Source of the DNA: Amphimedon queenslandica
Lineage: Eukaryota > Porifera > Demospongiae > Haplosclerida > Niphatidae
Reading direction: 5' to 3'
Assembly: GCF_000090795.2 (NCBI RefSeq)
Contig: NW_003546242.1
Location: 630,940-685,951, forward strand
Length of the DNA: 55,012 nt
The notes under the pieces are model-generated. The model saw only the letters and a list, made by a program, of their open reading frames with translations, had not been told where the DNA came from and did not search any database. Within the stretch, counting starts at the first letter, position 1, and the number at the start of each line of letters is the position of its first letter. Shown here piece after piece: positions 10,875-21,919 of the stretch. A program made the translations under genes and the position numbers.

Positions 10875-11591
10875 TTTTAGTCAACACACGCAACTGCCAT
10901 TACACGCATCAGCGGATTATTATTATCATTGTCATTATCATTGTCATTATTATTATTATTATCAGTATTAATATTCATTATTATTTTCACACATGTCCAT
11001 AACACACAGATGTTCTTTTGTTCTTTCTCCCTTCTTCATCTCACTGTTGGCTACTCTCTTTGTGTCATTGTTATTGTTGTCCATGTCATTCCTTTGTTAT
11101 TAAATGATAACATTTTGACAACCTAACTATTTGTTGTTAACTTATTTCATCTGGGCTTACTAGCCGCAATATTCGGTGACCCGTTCTTCATCACAATACC
11201 TTCTAGAGGCCTCTTTCTGTTGTCGCTCGTCTGTCATGTATCGCAGTGGCTCCCGTAATTCTTCTCCTCAACCTCCAGTACCATCTTCAGCTTCATCTGG
11301 GGTCTCAGTCGTCCTTAAAATCCCTCCCTTCTGGCCCACCAATCCTGAGCTTTGGTTTGTCTAGGTGGACGCACAGTTTGCTTCAAAAGGTATTACTGTA
11401 CAGAAGACAAAGTTTGACCATGTTATTGCCTTCTTGTCTCTTGAGATTGCTTCTGAGGTCTATGACTTGATTCTCAAGCCCCGGTCTGCTACTTCCTATG
11501 ATGCACTGAGATCACAGTTAATTAAGCGTATCACTGCTTCTAAACAGAGATGTCTTCAACAGCTATTCAACACAGAAGAGTTAGGTGATCG

Positions 11592-14465
11592 CAAAGGCGG
11601 ATCTAGGCCCGGGCTAGCCCGGGCTTTGCCCGGGTAGATTTTACTCGAGACCACACCCAAAGGTGTGGAATAGTTATTATCATGGGCTGGGTTTTTAGTT
11701 ATCATTTAAATATTGTTATTATAATTACAATTACATTCAAAGTTCAAACCACAAGCCACAGGACCAAAGCCACTTGCCACAACAATGCAGTAGCTTCCAC
11801 CTCAAAGTATTTAATGTACCATTACTCTATAGTACTATAGTACTGTAGGCTGCATGCATCATTCATTAATCTGCTAGACTAGCTAGCAAGTTATTTATCA
11901 TGTCTAAAAGACACCAGACCCAGACTTCTTTAATGCAATTTGTTTCAAAAAGAAGCAAAACAGCAGCTGATAGAAATGAGTCTGATACAGCTGCAGTTCA
12001 GAATGTAGCAACAGCCTGTACTCAATCTAGAACAGGTAAGCTGATTGTTTTACTAAGAATTAGAAGTTTAATATAATAAAATAGATATTGAAAGTAGTCA
12101 AAGCACAGAGCATGTCATGCAGTCTGAGGAGAGAGTGAGTAGCTCAGGAGCTGAACAACACCTTCCAAATGATATAGCACAGCACAAGTCTGACTCTCCT
12201 CATCAACCATCAGGAATTACGTTTCCAGCTCGAATGTTTGGGTCATCAAAAAGAAGCTTCCAAGCAAGTTGGTATGCTGATTACTCTTGGCTCGAGTATT
12301 CTATTGAGAGAGATTCAGTATATTGTTTTCCCTGTCGCTTCTTTGGGATAGCAGCCGACCAGTCTCTAACTCGTGTAGGCTTTAGTGACTGGAAGCATGC
12401 CAGAGGCAAGAGTGGCACATTAACAGGTCATGATACCTCCTGCTCCAAACATCATCTGGCTGTACTATCATGGAAGGAATACCAGTCTACGGTTGCCAAT
12501 AATAGTTCAGTAGCAGTTCAGCTAGATAGATGTAGACTTCAAATGATAGAGGAGAACAGATTATATGTGAAAATAATCTTTGCAGCTATTTTGTTCTGTT
12601 GCCAACAAGGCATAGCACTCAGAGGCCACAGAGAAGTGATAGATTCTGATGACTACTCAGTTAATGTAGGTAATTTCAGAGCTTTGATGGTGTTGTTTAG
12701 CAGAAGTATTGATATAGTGAAACAGAGAATGTTTAATGGTCCCAAGAATGCTACATGGCTAGCAAAAGATATTCAAAATAGTGTAATATCTCTTCTTGCT
12801 GAGTCAGTATCTTCAATGATCAGGGAAGAGTCACGTGTTGCTCGATATTACACCATCATTGCCGATGAAACGAAGGACGTCAGTAAGACTGAGCAGTTAG
12901 CACTTGTTCTTAGATATGTTTTAGATGGCAAGACACATGAGCGTTTTATTTCCTTCACTAAATGTGAGGAGCTAGATGCTGAGGCCATCTTTACATATAT
13001 CATGACGGGATTGAGAGACACAGGCGTTGATATCAGTAACTGCATCAGTCAATGTTATGACGGTGCATCCGTAATGAGCGGCCATTTGTCAGGAGTGAGG
13101 AAGAGGGTCACTGATCTCAATCCAGCTGCCATCTATATACACTGTCATGCACACCAGCTCAACCTTGTTCTTGTTGACACTTGTAAGAAGGTTGATCATG
13201 CTGCTAGCTTCTTTTCATTACTAGAGTGTGTGTATGTCTTTCTGTCATCTTCTGTTCCCCACTCCCTATTTATGGCAAAACAGAAGGAGCTTCATTTTAC
13301 GAGGGAGATTCAGCTGAAAAAGCTCTCAGATGCCAGGTGGTCATGTCGTCATTCTTCAATTAAAGCAGTCTTGACCACAATACAAGCTCTTCTTCTCACC
13401 CTAGAGGAACTATCAGAAGACAATAATACTAGGAGTATTGAAGCCAGGGGCTTACTGCATCAAGTTAGCTCTTTTCAGTTCCTTCTATCTCTCATTCTCT
13501 TTGAACGTATCTTCTCCATCAGTAACAATCTATCTACTTTACTTCAATCACAGAAGATCAGCTATGCTGCAGCAGCCTCCTGTATTAAAGGAACAATGCT
13601 TACAATTGCCAACTTACGATCTGATGATGAGTGGTCTCAAATATGGGCTCAAGCAGTTTCTATGGCTGAAAAGTGTAGCATCACTGTTACTCCTTTAAGA
13701 CAGAGACGCAGCAATAGACTTCCTAAACAACTAGATAGCTTTGTTGTTGATTCAAGCGTTGGTACTAGACCAGTCAACACCACAGATGAGTATAAAACTC
13801 AAGTTTACTATGCCACCATTGATGCCATTGTTGAAGAAATGGACGAGAGGTTCAGTGAACTAAATCTATCTCTTCTGAAATCTCTGGAGCCACTGATTCC
13901 TAACTCTAGCTCCTTTCTCGATTTAACAGTTCTGAAACCTGTCCTTAACCACTACAACATCAGTGAAGCGGCAATCGTGGCTGAAGTTTCAACTGTGAAG
14001 ATATTTCTTGATGAGAGGGATCCAGACTCTTCCTCATTGCACGATGCCTACCAGCAACTGTCAAAGGTACCAGAGTGCTTCCCAACAGTGATACAGTGCT
14101 ATCAGATAGCCATGACTATTGGTGTCAGCAGTGCTACGGCAGAAAGAAGCTTCTCTTCCCTTAGAAAGGTTAAAACCTATTTGCGCTCTACAATGACACA
14201 AGATCGTCTGTCCAATCTAGCACTTCTGTATATAGAAAGATCTTTGTCATCTAAACTGTGGGATAAGCTTGACGAATTGGTAATCAAGTTTGCTGAAACA
14301 CACAAAAACAGTAGAATTGTCTTGCTGTAACCATAGCTGTCCTTCATTACAATTAAGTTAATAACAGTTAATTAATTGTTATAAACAGTTAACTAGCAAT
14401 TAGACCACACCCCTTATGAATAATTAATGAGCCCAGGTAGTTGCAGAATCCTAGATCCGCCTATG
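11592..14465 (+). mobile_element. Complete hAT DNA transposon with TIRs and 8-bp target duplication
   Basis: The ends are CAAAGGCGGATCTAGG (11592-11607) and, inverted, CATAGGCGGATCTAGG (14450-14465): 16-bp terminal repeats with one mismatch. The left flank is GGTGATCG (11584-11591); the right flank is GGTATCGC (14466-14473), the same 8-bp site with one G lost. Just inside the left end, CCCGGG blocks at 11608-11634 make a GC-rich hairpin. Subterminal ACCACACCC motifs occur near both ends (about 11650 and 14403). One spliced transposase gene lies inside. The site is in the gag of gypsy-1. Confidence 0.92.
11900..14330 (+). CDS. hAT transposase, intact, one 49-nt intron
   Basis: Exon 1 (11900-12035) begins MSKRHQTQTSLMQFVSKRSK and ends at GTAAGC. 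The 49-nt intron (12036-12084) ends in ATAG, and exon 2 (12085-14330) continues in phase, giving 793 residues without a stop. Domains: a TTF-type zinc-finger-like region (residues about 90-190, with FPCRFF and a KHH block), then a DUF4371-like catalytic core, then the hAT C-terminal dimerisation region. The likely catalytic triad is D306 (IADETKDV), D371 (CYDGASVM) and E732 (TAERSFS). CHAHQLNL and SDARWSCR are the other usual hAT blocks. It would cut and paste DNA at the 16-bp ends around it. The ZMYM/ZNF862-like branch is inferred from domain order. Starting instead at 12117 would lose the exon 1 part. Confidence 0.9.
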
Positions 14466-14988
14466 GGTATCGCCATCCGTCTCAACTTCTCCACCGTATG
14501 AATCAACTACTAGGAGAGAAAGCTGCTACTGCTGACCATTAATTATTACGGGAACTCTTCAGGGTTTACCATCTCAAATGTTTGTATGGTACTTGCTGTT
14601 GCAAAAGGGTCAGATGATTTGGAGACCATTGTTGCTTTAGCTGACCAAATTGGTGAAGTAGCCACACCTACTGTTAATTCTGTAGAAACTCCTCCACTTT
14701 CAGTGGAGGTGGAACAATTACGATCTCAAAATAGTATTCATCAGACACTTTTTCAATCTCTTCAACAACATTCTAGTTCTAACTCAAAACCTAGGGATCC
14801 TCAACAGCGCTCTGCCAGTCTGACTCCTTCCTCTCTTTGCTGGTATCACAATCGTTTCGGTGAGAAAGCTGCAAAGTGTGCTCATCTTTTACTTGGTACT
14901 TGGGAAACGACCCACCTGGACATTGATGGCTGCCAACGTTGCCAGCAGCTCTCACAGTCGCTGGTCCTACATTATTGATAGAACCTCT

Positions 14989-16203
14989 TATCTCAAACTC
15001 TTGGTAGATACTGGTGCTGAAGTCAGTGTAGTCCCTCCAACTCAGTCTGATCGATATTGTTGTTCATTAAATTTGACACTGCCAATGGTACTCACATTCA
15101 AACTTATGGTCAATGCTCCCTCACTCTCAATCTGCATCTTCGTTGACCATATCGTTGGATCTTCACTATCACAGATTTGAAACAGCCTATCTTGGGTGTT
15201 GACTTTCTTCAACACCATGGTCTCCTTATTGATAGACGTTGACGTTGCAAGACACTGATTCTCAAACAAATATTCAAACTATCATGCAATGCACACACCA
15301 GAATGCATACGGTCTTACTCTTAACCCACTCTTTTTCTCTAACTTTTTGTCATCCCTCCTTTGAGGCTGTCCTGAACGTCATTCATCATAATCAGACATC
15401 AGGACTACCCGTAATTGCTCAAACTCCATAACGGCCTCCCGAATGCTTAGCAATCGCTCATTCAGATTTCTCTCTCATGATGGAACTAGGAATCTGTCCT
15501 TCTTTAAGTCAATGGTCCTCTGCCTTACATATGGTCCCATGAAGACTAGTGGTGATTGGCAACCATGCAGGGACTATAGGGCACACAATAGGATGGCAGT
15601 ACCTGACCAATATCCCATCCCACACATTTAAGATTATGCATCCACTTTACACAGTACTCGTTTTTCTGCAAACTAGATCTCGTTCGTGCGTACCATGAAT
15701 TACCAGTTGCTACAGAAGATGTCCATAAAATGGCAGTTACCACACCTTTCGGATTATTTGAATTCATTTGTATGCCCTGTGGTCTAAAAAATGCAGCTGA
15801 AACGTTTCAGCGTTTTATGGATATGGTTCTTTATGGTCTTGAGTTTGCCTATGTATACATTGATGACATGTTGGTAGCTAGTTCTCATGAGGTCGAACAC
15901 AAGAACCATCTTAAACAAATATTTGATCGTTGTAACGATTGTGGAGTCTTCATTAACCCTGACAAATGTGAGTTTTGTCAATCCTCATTACACTTTTTTG
16001 GTCATATAGTTGATGACAATGGTATCCGACCCTTAAAGTCTAAAGTATCTGCTGTCACTGATTTCCCTTTACCTCAGTCTCAGTGTCAACTCAGACAGTT
16101 CTTGGGTCTCATTAATTTTTATCATGGCTTCATCCCTCACTGTTCTCAAACTCTCCAACCTTTATACTTCAACTCCTACTCGTTTTCCTATTTCCTGGAC
16201 TGA
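14989..16203 (+). pseudogene. Gypsy-1 protease and reverse transcriptase
   Basis: At about 15000 the retroviral-type protease active site DTGAEVS is preserved (frame 14860-15180). Reverse-transcriptase blocks follow in two or three frames. At 15540-15630 there is a [12 protein letters not shown] block (the usual R-x-D-Y-R-x-N motif). At 15670-15720 comes a LDLVRAYH motif with its catalytic Asp. The frame 15730-16203 has TTPFGLFEFICMPCGLKNA and YVYIDDMLVAS, an intact YxDD box, then the thumb. The gaps at about 15180-15440 and 15631-15730 hold frameshifts. The catalytic boxes survive better than the frame. Confidence 0.85.
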
Positions 16204-16700
16204 TGATTTTGTTAATACATTTCATAAAGCCAAAACAACACTAGCTGAAGCCACTCTTCTCTCTCATCCTAAATGTGACGCTCCGACTGCTGTCATGTCC
16301 GATGCTTCAAATATAGCTGTGGGAACTATTCTACAACAATTTATTGGTAATCAGTGGAAGCCAATAGCCTACTTTTCTTACAAGTTAACTCCCACTAAAG
16401 CTAAATACAGCACTTATGATACAGAGTTTTTGGCTGTATATTTATTTCATTCATCACTTCAGGTACTTTGTTGAAGGTCTTACATTTTCCATTTATACTG
16501 ATCACAAACCACTCATTCTTTGTTTACAAAGTCTGATAAACATTCACCACGTTAGTCTCGACATTTGGACTTCATATCACAGTTGACCACTGACATCAGA
16601 CATGTTCTTGGTTCTTTGAATCCGGTGGCTGATGCATTATCTTGCATTCAACTTAATCAGCTGTCATCATCAGAGACACCCCCAGTAATTAATTTTGAGG
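16204..16700 (+). pseudogene. Gypsy-1 RNase H
   Basis: The frame 16124-16474 shares a SDASNIAVGTILQQ motif carrying the first RNase H Asp, then PIAYFSYKLTPTKAKYSTYD with the usual Glu/Asp region. The continuation (YTDHKPL-like, about 16490) is out of frame and reaches a second frame at 16565. It is followed by VADALSCIQ, the end-of-domain motif. Non-functional because of the frameshift at about 16470. Confidence 0.75.
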
Positions 16701-16849
16701 ACATGGCTCTAACTCAAGGAGATTTTCAGTATCTTCCGAGGAAACTCGTACACTCTTCATTTGGAGCAATTTCGTATTCCTTATTCCAATCTCTTTATTG
16801 CGACACTTCTAAGGGAACACCCTGCCCAGTAGTACTGCCTTCATTTTGT

Positions 16850-17788
16850 TGTACTGTATTTGAGTCGCTTCATTTGCTCTGGCATTCGTTCTACTTCAAG
16901 CTCATTTTATCTTGATTCGTTTGGCCTCAAACGGTGCCTGATATCAAGTCATGGAGTCGCTCATGTCTCCCCTGTCAAAGGTCAAAGTACATAAACACAT
17001 TGTCATACCTGTATGTTATTTCCCCTCTTCTAATACATGGTTTGACAATATTCACATTGATATTGTGGGACCACTTTCCTTATCTTATGGTTTGACATAT
17101 TTACTTACTTGTATAGACAGGTTCACTGAATGGCCTGAAGCCTTTCCTATACCTGACATATCTGCTCTAACAATTGCTCATGGTTTAGAAGCTGGTTGGA
17201 TATCATGCTTTGGTGTCCCTTGTACAGTTACTACTGATAGAGGCAGTCAATTTGAATCCTTTTTGCTCAACTAACTCTTTTATTAGGTAGCGTTACATGT
17301 CATGCCACAGCATACCACCCTGAGGCTAATGGTATGATAGAGAGATTCCATTGTCAAGTGATAGCTGCATTGAAACTCAACCACTTCCAGAATAATGGAC
17401 TGGGTCCCTCTCTCTAGTATTATTGGATGTTAGTACTGCTGTTCAATAGGACTTACATTACTCTCCAGCTGAACCAGTTTATGGTACAAGTGTTTGTCTC
17501 CCTGGTGAATTTTTCTCTTCTACTAATTTGCTTTCACGAAGTCAGATTATGTTGCTTGACTCAAGTGTTATGTGCGATCCCTTTCACTCACTCCAGTACG
17601 TTCTCCATCAACTTGATATGCTCATATTCCTATTTCACGCTCTTTTTCACATGTACTAATTTGACGAGATTCGGTAAAGTGACCTCTTCAACGTCCTTAT
17701 GATGGACCGTATAAAGTATTAGAATGTACTGAGAAATATTATGTCATTGATAAAAGCCCCAGTTAAACTTGATAGGCATACCATTCTT
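16850..17788 (+). pseudogene. Gypsy-1 integrase
   Basis: An H-x-H / C-x2-C-like zinc-binding part is spread over 16860-16980 with a frameshift. The core frame 16951-17274 has HIDIVGPL (first Asp), a [18 protein letters not shown] strand and [10 protein letters not shown] (second Asp). The part carrying the last Glu (about 17300-17350, HPEANGMIERFH-like) lies in another frame. Beyond it are remnants of the C-terminal part, including GPYKVLE near 17705, ending at 17788 where pogo-like sequence begins. Confidence 0.75.
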
Positions 17789-18460
17789 TGAAATTTTTGT
17801 CTCAGGAAATCCTTGCTGATTCATTCAAATTGACATTCAGTAGCTGGAGCCGGTCTGTGCAGTTTGTAGGTATGACAACAAAAAATGTTATTTTATCGAG
17901 TTCAGACAAAATGGCTGGCGTTCACTGACATTTGAAACGGTTGAAAAGAATTAAAGCAGGATGTTGGATGCCAAGTGAGAGTTCTCGTCGCTTTTGAGTT
18001 ATGTACGAAACCAAGATTTTGTCAATATAAGCGAGAGTAGTTTTCTCATTGGCCCAATGATTCACAGTGTAAGTTATGTGCCAATTTTCAGCAAACTTCA
18101 CACTAGGTACACATTTTGGAGTCTTCCCAAAGTATATTAGCTAAGGTGGCAAGAAATCTCCTGCCATTGTACAACCAAAGACAGCCGTTATCTGTCTTAT
18201 CTTTAAGCCCCATGATTTCAACTCTTCTTGAGCCATTATCCATTCAGTAACAGGTACATAGTTCAGCCCAGTGTGATCCCAATTAACAATTAGGTCTTCT
18301 GGAATGTTCATTTTAGCTACTGTTTTAATGTCAAACTAAAACTGTTGCTTGTATCACTCAAAATTTTCTACACTGACTTTAGATTTGCTGTTGGCATGTC
18401 TCTTCACATATCCTAACCTGGCCAAAAAATTCTTCACCCAGTGTCGAGTAATATCTATAT
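17789..18460 (-). pseudogene. Pogo-like (DDE_1, CENP-B type) transposase fragment
   Basis: Read downward from 18460: DITRHWVKNFLARLGYVKRH, then MNIPEDLIVNWDHTGLNYVP with the first catalytic Asp, RQITAVFGCTMAGDFLPP, KTPKCVPSVKF and NWHITYTVNHWANEKTTLAY. After these comes LILFNRFKCQ, where the second catalytic Asp normally sits but Asn is read, then CTDRLQLLNV. Stops and at least one frameshift are present. The fragment is cut by the gypsy-1 end on one side and by a MITE end (18462) on the other. The family is recognised from these motifs with good confidence. Confidence 0.8.
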
Positions 18461-18461
18461 G

Positions 18462-18540
18462 TGACCATAATTGACAAAGGGCCCTATGGTGCAAAAAAAT
18501 AAAATTTAAGATTTATGTACCACATTGTAAAGCAAGTAAA
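18462..18540 (+). mobile_element. Partial MITE (TGTGACC family)
   Basis: It starts TGTGACCATAATTGACAAAG with TA before it and continues GGGCCCTATGG, matching one end of the 5562 and 6030 MITEs. The other end is not found nearby, so this is a fragment or a diverged subfamily. Confidence 0.65.
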
Positions 18541-19299
18541 GCTCGTCCCTTTAGTGAAGGTTTGACCCCAATCTGCCTCGTGCTTGCTTAGTTACATCCC
18601 CTCAAAGTGGAGGGGTACAAATTACAGACCAATTCAATCATTGGAGAAAAAGCATCTTAAAAATTTTATTAGCAGTATTCGTACACTTCCTAGTCACGTG
18701 AAAAGGAAAATGGCCTTCTGCTTGGTAAAGGCTTCCCCTTGATGCTGCTGCTCTTAATCAAGATGGGAAGACAAATAAGGTGAGTCTTACTTTTGTTGTA
18801 AGGTTATTTTACACTTTTACCATGCCTAAGTAGCCAAGTGACACTTTGTTCACTCGAGCAACTCACTGTTTTCTTGATCAACTCTTTGTCTGCTCTGGCA
18901 ACTTTTTGTTAGCTTTACAGACCCTTGATCAGCTTCCTGAAGTAGCTCGAGTGAGCCTGTAGTAAGCTAGTGTGACACTGACCCTTTTGGTAGCTCTAGA
19001 AACCCTGTGCTAGCTCTAGCAACTCTGAAAGCTCTAGATACCACTTGAAAAGCAAGTAATAAGGTGGTACCAACTTGACACAAAATACTCATAATAAAAA
19101 CATGAATGTGTGCAATTGTTATTGTCCCCACTCCAGGGAATGCACACTAATGATTGAAGGACCGAGAATAAAACTGAAGTAAAGCAACAAACATAAAGAT
19201 ACAAGAACGCTCAGGAAGAGTTGTAAGGTAAGTGTGAGAACTTGAGTGTTAGCAGTGAATAGTATTGTGGTAGTTAGCTTACTATGACAGTTTGTGGGA
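18541..19299. other. No gene seen; degenerate CTCGAGCAACT-like repeats
   Basis: From about 18850 to 19045 short imperfect repeats of AGCTCTAGCAACTC / CTCGAGCAACTC recur many times. A weak plus-strand exon-like stretch (LPSHVKRKMAFCLVK, about 18690-18730) was seen but cannot be extended. Confidence 0.45.
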
Positions 19300-19935
19300 C
19301 CAGTAATTGATGGGAGTATGGGAAACTGCGAGTGAGGGAGAGTTTTTAGCCATAGGGTACTAGAATAATGATACTGTATAATAAGAATAGTGTACTATTG
19401 TGTATAGTTGTACATCAAACTTACCACCATGATTGTGGCTTTATAAGTGACGGAGATAGTGAGATAGGAGAAAGCAAGAGAAAGTTAATATACCACCAAA
19501 AGAGAGAGTACCATAGAGTACTAGAGTAATGATACTGTATAAGATTTGTTTATTATTGTGTATAGTTGTACATGTAACTTACCATGATTGTGGCTATAAA
19601 TGAGGGAGTTAGTGAGATAAGAGAGAGCAAGAAAAAGTTGATGTATCACCAAATAAGATAGTACCATAGCGTACTAGAGTAATGATACTGTATAGAAAGA
19701 ATAGTGTATTATTGTGCATAGTTGTACATGTAACTTACCATGATTGTGGCTTTATAAATGTGGGAGATAGTGAGATAGGAGAGAGCAAGAGAAAGTTAAT
19801 GTACCACCAAAAGAGAGAGTATTCTAGGGTACTAGAGTAATGATACTGTATAAGATGATTAGTGTATTATTGTGTATAGTTGTACATGTAACTTACCATG
19901 ATTGTGGCTTTATAAGTGAGGGAGATAGTGTTAGA
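19300..19935. repeat. Minisatellite, about 153-161-bp unit, four copies
   Basis: GTACTAGAGTAATGATACTG (or one-base variants) starts at 19357, 19518, 19671 and 19829. Each is followed by AGTGTATTATTGTGTATAG, TTACCATGATTGTGGCTTTA and GTGAGATAGGAGAGAGCAAG blocks. Units differ by a few indels. A diverged purine-rich continuation runs to about 20330. Confidence 0.9.
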
Positions 19936-20336
19936 CATGTACCTTGACAAGGACATGAACCACTTAGAAGGTATTGTACTGTGAGCAGTGAGGCAAAGAG
20001 ACAGGGTGATAGGCATGTACTCACAAGCAGTGACTAGATAATTATTCAAAATAACTTATTTATAAGGAATGTTTTGTGTACTTACAATGACAGTGACAAC
20101 CATTGTTGTGTGAGTGAGTACGAGAGAGACAGATATGAGTGAAGTGAGGGAGTACCATGAGGTGAGACAGAGTAAAAGAGAGTTAGATGGTACAAGTCAA
20201 GGAGAGAGACAGTTTATGAGTGACTATAATGGGTATTACAGTAAGAACTTTCACCTATATGTAGCTTACCATTAGAGTGATAGGAGTAGTAAAAGTGCTA
20301 TTGGCATGAGACAGAGAGGGATACATGTACTATACA

Positions 20337-20381
20337 CTAGGTACATCCATGGGGTTACATACTAGGTACATCCATGGGGTG
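20337..20381. repeat. Short tandem duplication
   Basis: CTAGGTACATCCATGGGGT occurs at about 20337 and again 26 bases later. Confidence 0.8.
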
Positions 20382-20449
20382 GGATCGACAACGCCTTGCC
20401 TCAACGTTGGAGGCACCAGTCCTAGCAGGAGTCAGGGGCTTTTCGAAGA

Positions 20450-20775
20450 CTGGGAGAAGGGAGGTGTTGAGGGCGCGCAAAGCGGGGCACAATTTTGGCC
20501 ACACCCACTTTTACGGGGGTAAAACAGCCTTTTCCTGCATTTTCGTCAATTATGGGTAGGGCCAAGATCATTTCAAGCATACTGCTATGTTACTGGTACT
20601 TCTCATTGCTCCTTATAGCCCTGGAAACTGCTGAAATCATGATAAGGGGGCTAGATAACTTTGTTAAGAGGCTTGGTAGTGATGCAAGTGTCTAGGACTT
20701 CGGTAAGTTTTTCTTAGCCCAGCCCTGACGGGGGGGGGCTCAAGCCCCCTCAGCCCCCCTAAATACGCCTCTGGG
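20450..20775 (+). mobile_element. hAT-type MITE remnant, same family as 33450-33814
   Basis: Aligned blocks shared with the copy at 33450 include AATTATGGGT, ATTTCAAGCATA, CTGGAAACTGCTGAAATCAT and AGGGGGCTAGAT. It ends with AAATACGCCTCTG, the inverted terminal repeat, preceded by G-rich and C-rich tracts that can pair. The left terminal repeat is not visible; the sequence before about 20450 is different. Confidence 0.7.
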
Positions 20776-21128
20776 AGTGAGTGAGACCACTAAGACTTGA
20801 GAGAGGATAATATTGAGGCCGCAAGTGAGAGAGTAAGAGAGAGAGAGAAAGGAAGTGAGAGACCGACTAGGAAGATGAGGATGGTGAGAAATGAGGGAGA
20901 AAGTAACCAACTTCAATGATGGATATGGAGTGGGACATTAGTGACATTCACCGAGAGATTGAACTACGAGCTTAAAACCTGACGTGTCACTAGTTAGTGC
21001 ACGTACGGCTGTTATGACCAGTCAAACCACAGTTCATATATGTCCTTACTCTCCTTGTAGAGCTCACTGGTACATCTACCTCCTCAGCTGGCTCAGGGAC
21101 ATGTCAAGCCTCAGGAGTACTTCTTCTT

Positions 21129-21919
21129 GAACTGCTGGTAGCCGGTCTAGGACTAAATGGCTATGGATGTCAGATCCTTACACTCATCAGGACAAAACTG
21201 CTGGATCCTGTCATGCAAATACCACTGCCGTTCACTTGACAGACCAATAGGTGAAACTACGGGGGGCAAGCGAGTTGATGGTATTACAGTTGGTTCCCTA
21301 AGGAGCTGCTCTCTCAGGACTGGATTGTCACTAGTCTTTCTCATTGAGACTTCACCCATTGATTGACTTTCCATCACAAAGTGATGGAAAGTCTTGATGG
21401 CCTTAATCTTATTGAAGAAAGGTGCCAGGTGTCGATGGAGTCCAATTGTAAGACCTCACAATATATTTACCCGCCAGTGTGCAGACAACTTGTGCATTGT
21501 TGACACTTGCGTACCTCTCTACCACCTCCAACAAGTCATGCAGTGATCCCACCACACTCCTCCTGAACCTTTGCTTTAACAGACCAAAGCACCAGTCTGG
21601 GGAGAACTTAGTGTGGCCTGCTGGCAAGAAGGACAGGCTGCTTCTCTTGTTCAGCCCAGTGAGCACTCTCTATAACAGATACTAAAAGATAAAAGAATAG
21701 GTATGTGGGTAATTTTTGTCTGTAATATTTGCATTCCAATGTTTGTCGTTTTATTTACCCAAATCATAGCATTATTTTTATTCTGCCCAGCACAGTTTTC
21801 CGCATTGAAGTGAACAATTGCAGAGTGGACACCATGATGCTCCTGGTAGACCATGCTGATTACAGCATTTGCTCCCTTCCCAGTCAAAAAAGCTTCATGA
21901 ACCAGAAAGTTGACTTGCT
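21129..21919 (-). pseudogene. DUF7869-like gene, C-terminal half
   Basis: Minus-strand exons read QVNFLVHEAFLTGKGANAVI, then HHGVHSAIVHFNAENCAGQN (21887-21730). After an intron come LSFLPAGHTKFSPDWCFGLL and SVVGSLHDLLEVVERYASVN (21660-21460). Last is GLSSERQWYLHDRIQQFCPD (about 21240-21180). The order ExNCxGQNKN, HTKFxPDxCFGxxK, GL-x3-RQWYL is that of a widespread metazoan family that I know as DUF7869 and regard as probably transposon-derived. D/E residues in the first two motifs could be an RNase H-like site; that is inference. The first block reads NAEN where I would expect an Asp. The gene continues at 26141 on the far side of the inserted transposon. Confidence 0.65.

Larger units (their letters stand above)
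11236..14978 (+). pseudogene. Gypsy-1 gag, split by hAT insertion
   Basis: The frame opens at the ATG at 11236 with a Ser/Pro-rich start and a PPFWPTNPELWF motif typical of this gag type. An in-frame TAG follows at 11362-11364, then the capsid-like region to 11591 (ends TEELGDR). The hAT element occupies 11592-14465. Gag homology resumes in frame just after it with PSQLL and continues to a zinc-knuckle-like C-W-Y-H ... C arrangement near 14840-14880. Later frameshifts are also present. The stop at 11362 and the insertion each make it non-functional. Confidence 0.8.
10920..17788 (+). mobile_element. Ty3/gypsy LTR retrotransposon 1, degenerate, 3' end missing
   Basis: Gag, protease, reverse transcriptase, RNase H and integrase pieces lie in canonical Ty3/gypsy order on the plus strand from 11236 to about 17760. 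They are broken by frameshifts and stops and, at 11592-14465, by a hAT insertion. A TTCGGTGACCCG box at about 11172 is a plausible primer-binding site, so sequence before it (about 10920-11168) may be a short or decayed 5' LTR. No second copy of it is found at the right. Homology stops at about 17788, where pogo-like sequence starts, so the 3' LTR is probably lost. Confidence 0.8.

Noticed and set aside
10929-11126. Plus-strand Leu/Ile-rich frame as a membrane peptide
   Set aside because: Lies in T-rich, microsatellite-like sequence before the gypsy-1 gag, probably LTR or leader.
12848-13045. Minus-strand frame inside the hAT gene
   Set aside because: Shadow of the hAT transposase coding sequence, which has catalytic motifs in the plus frame.
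13438-13698. Plus-strand alternative frame in the hAT gene
   Set aside because: Overlaps the intact transposase in another frame; no own motif.
19300-19935. CRISPR-like array
   Set aside because: Units are about 155 bp of continuous repeated sequence with no spacer variation, and the genome is animal.
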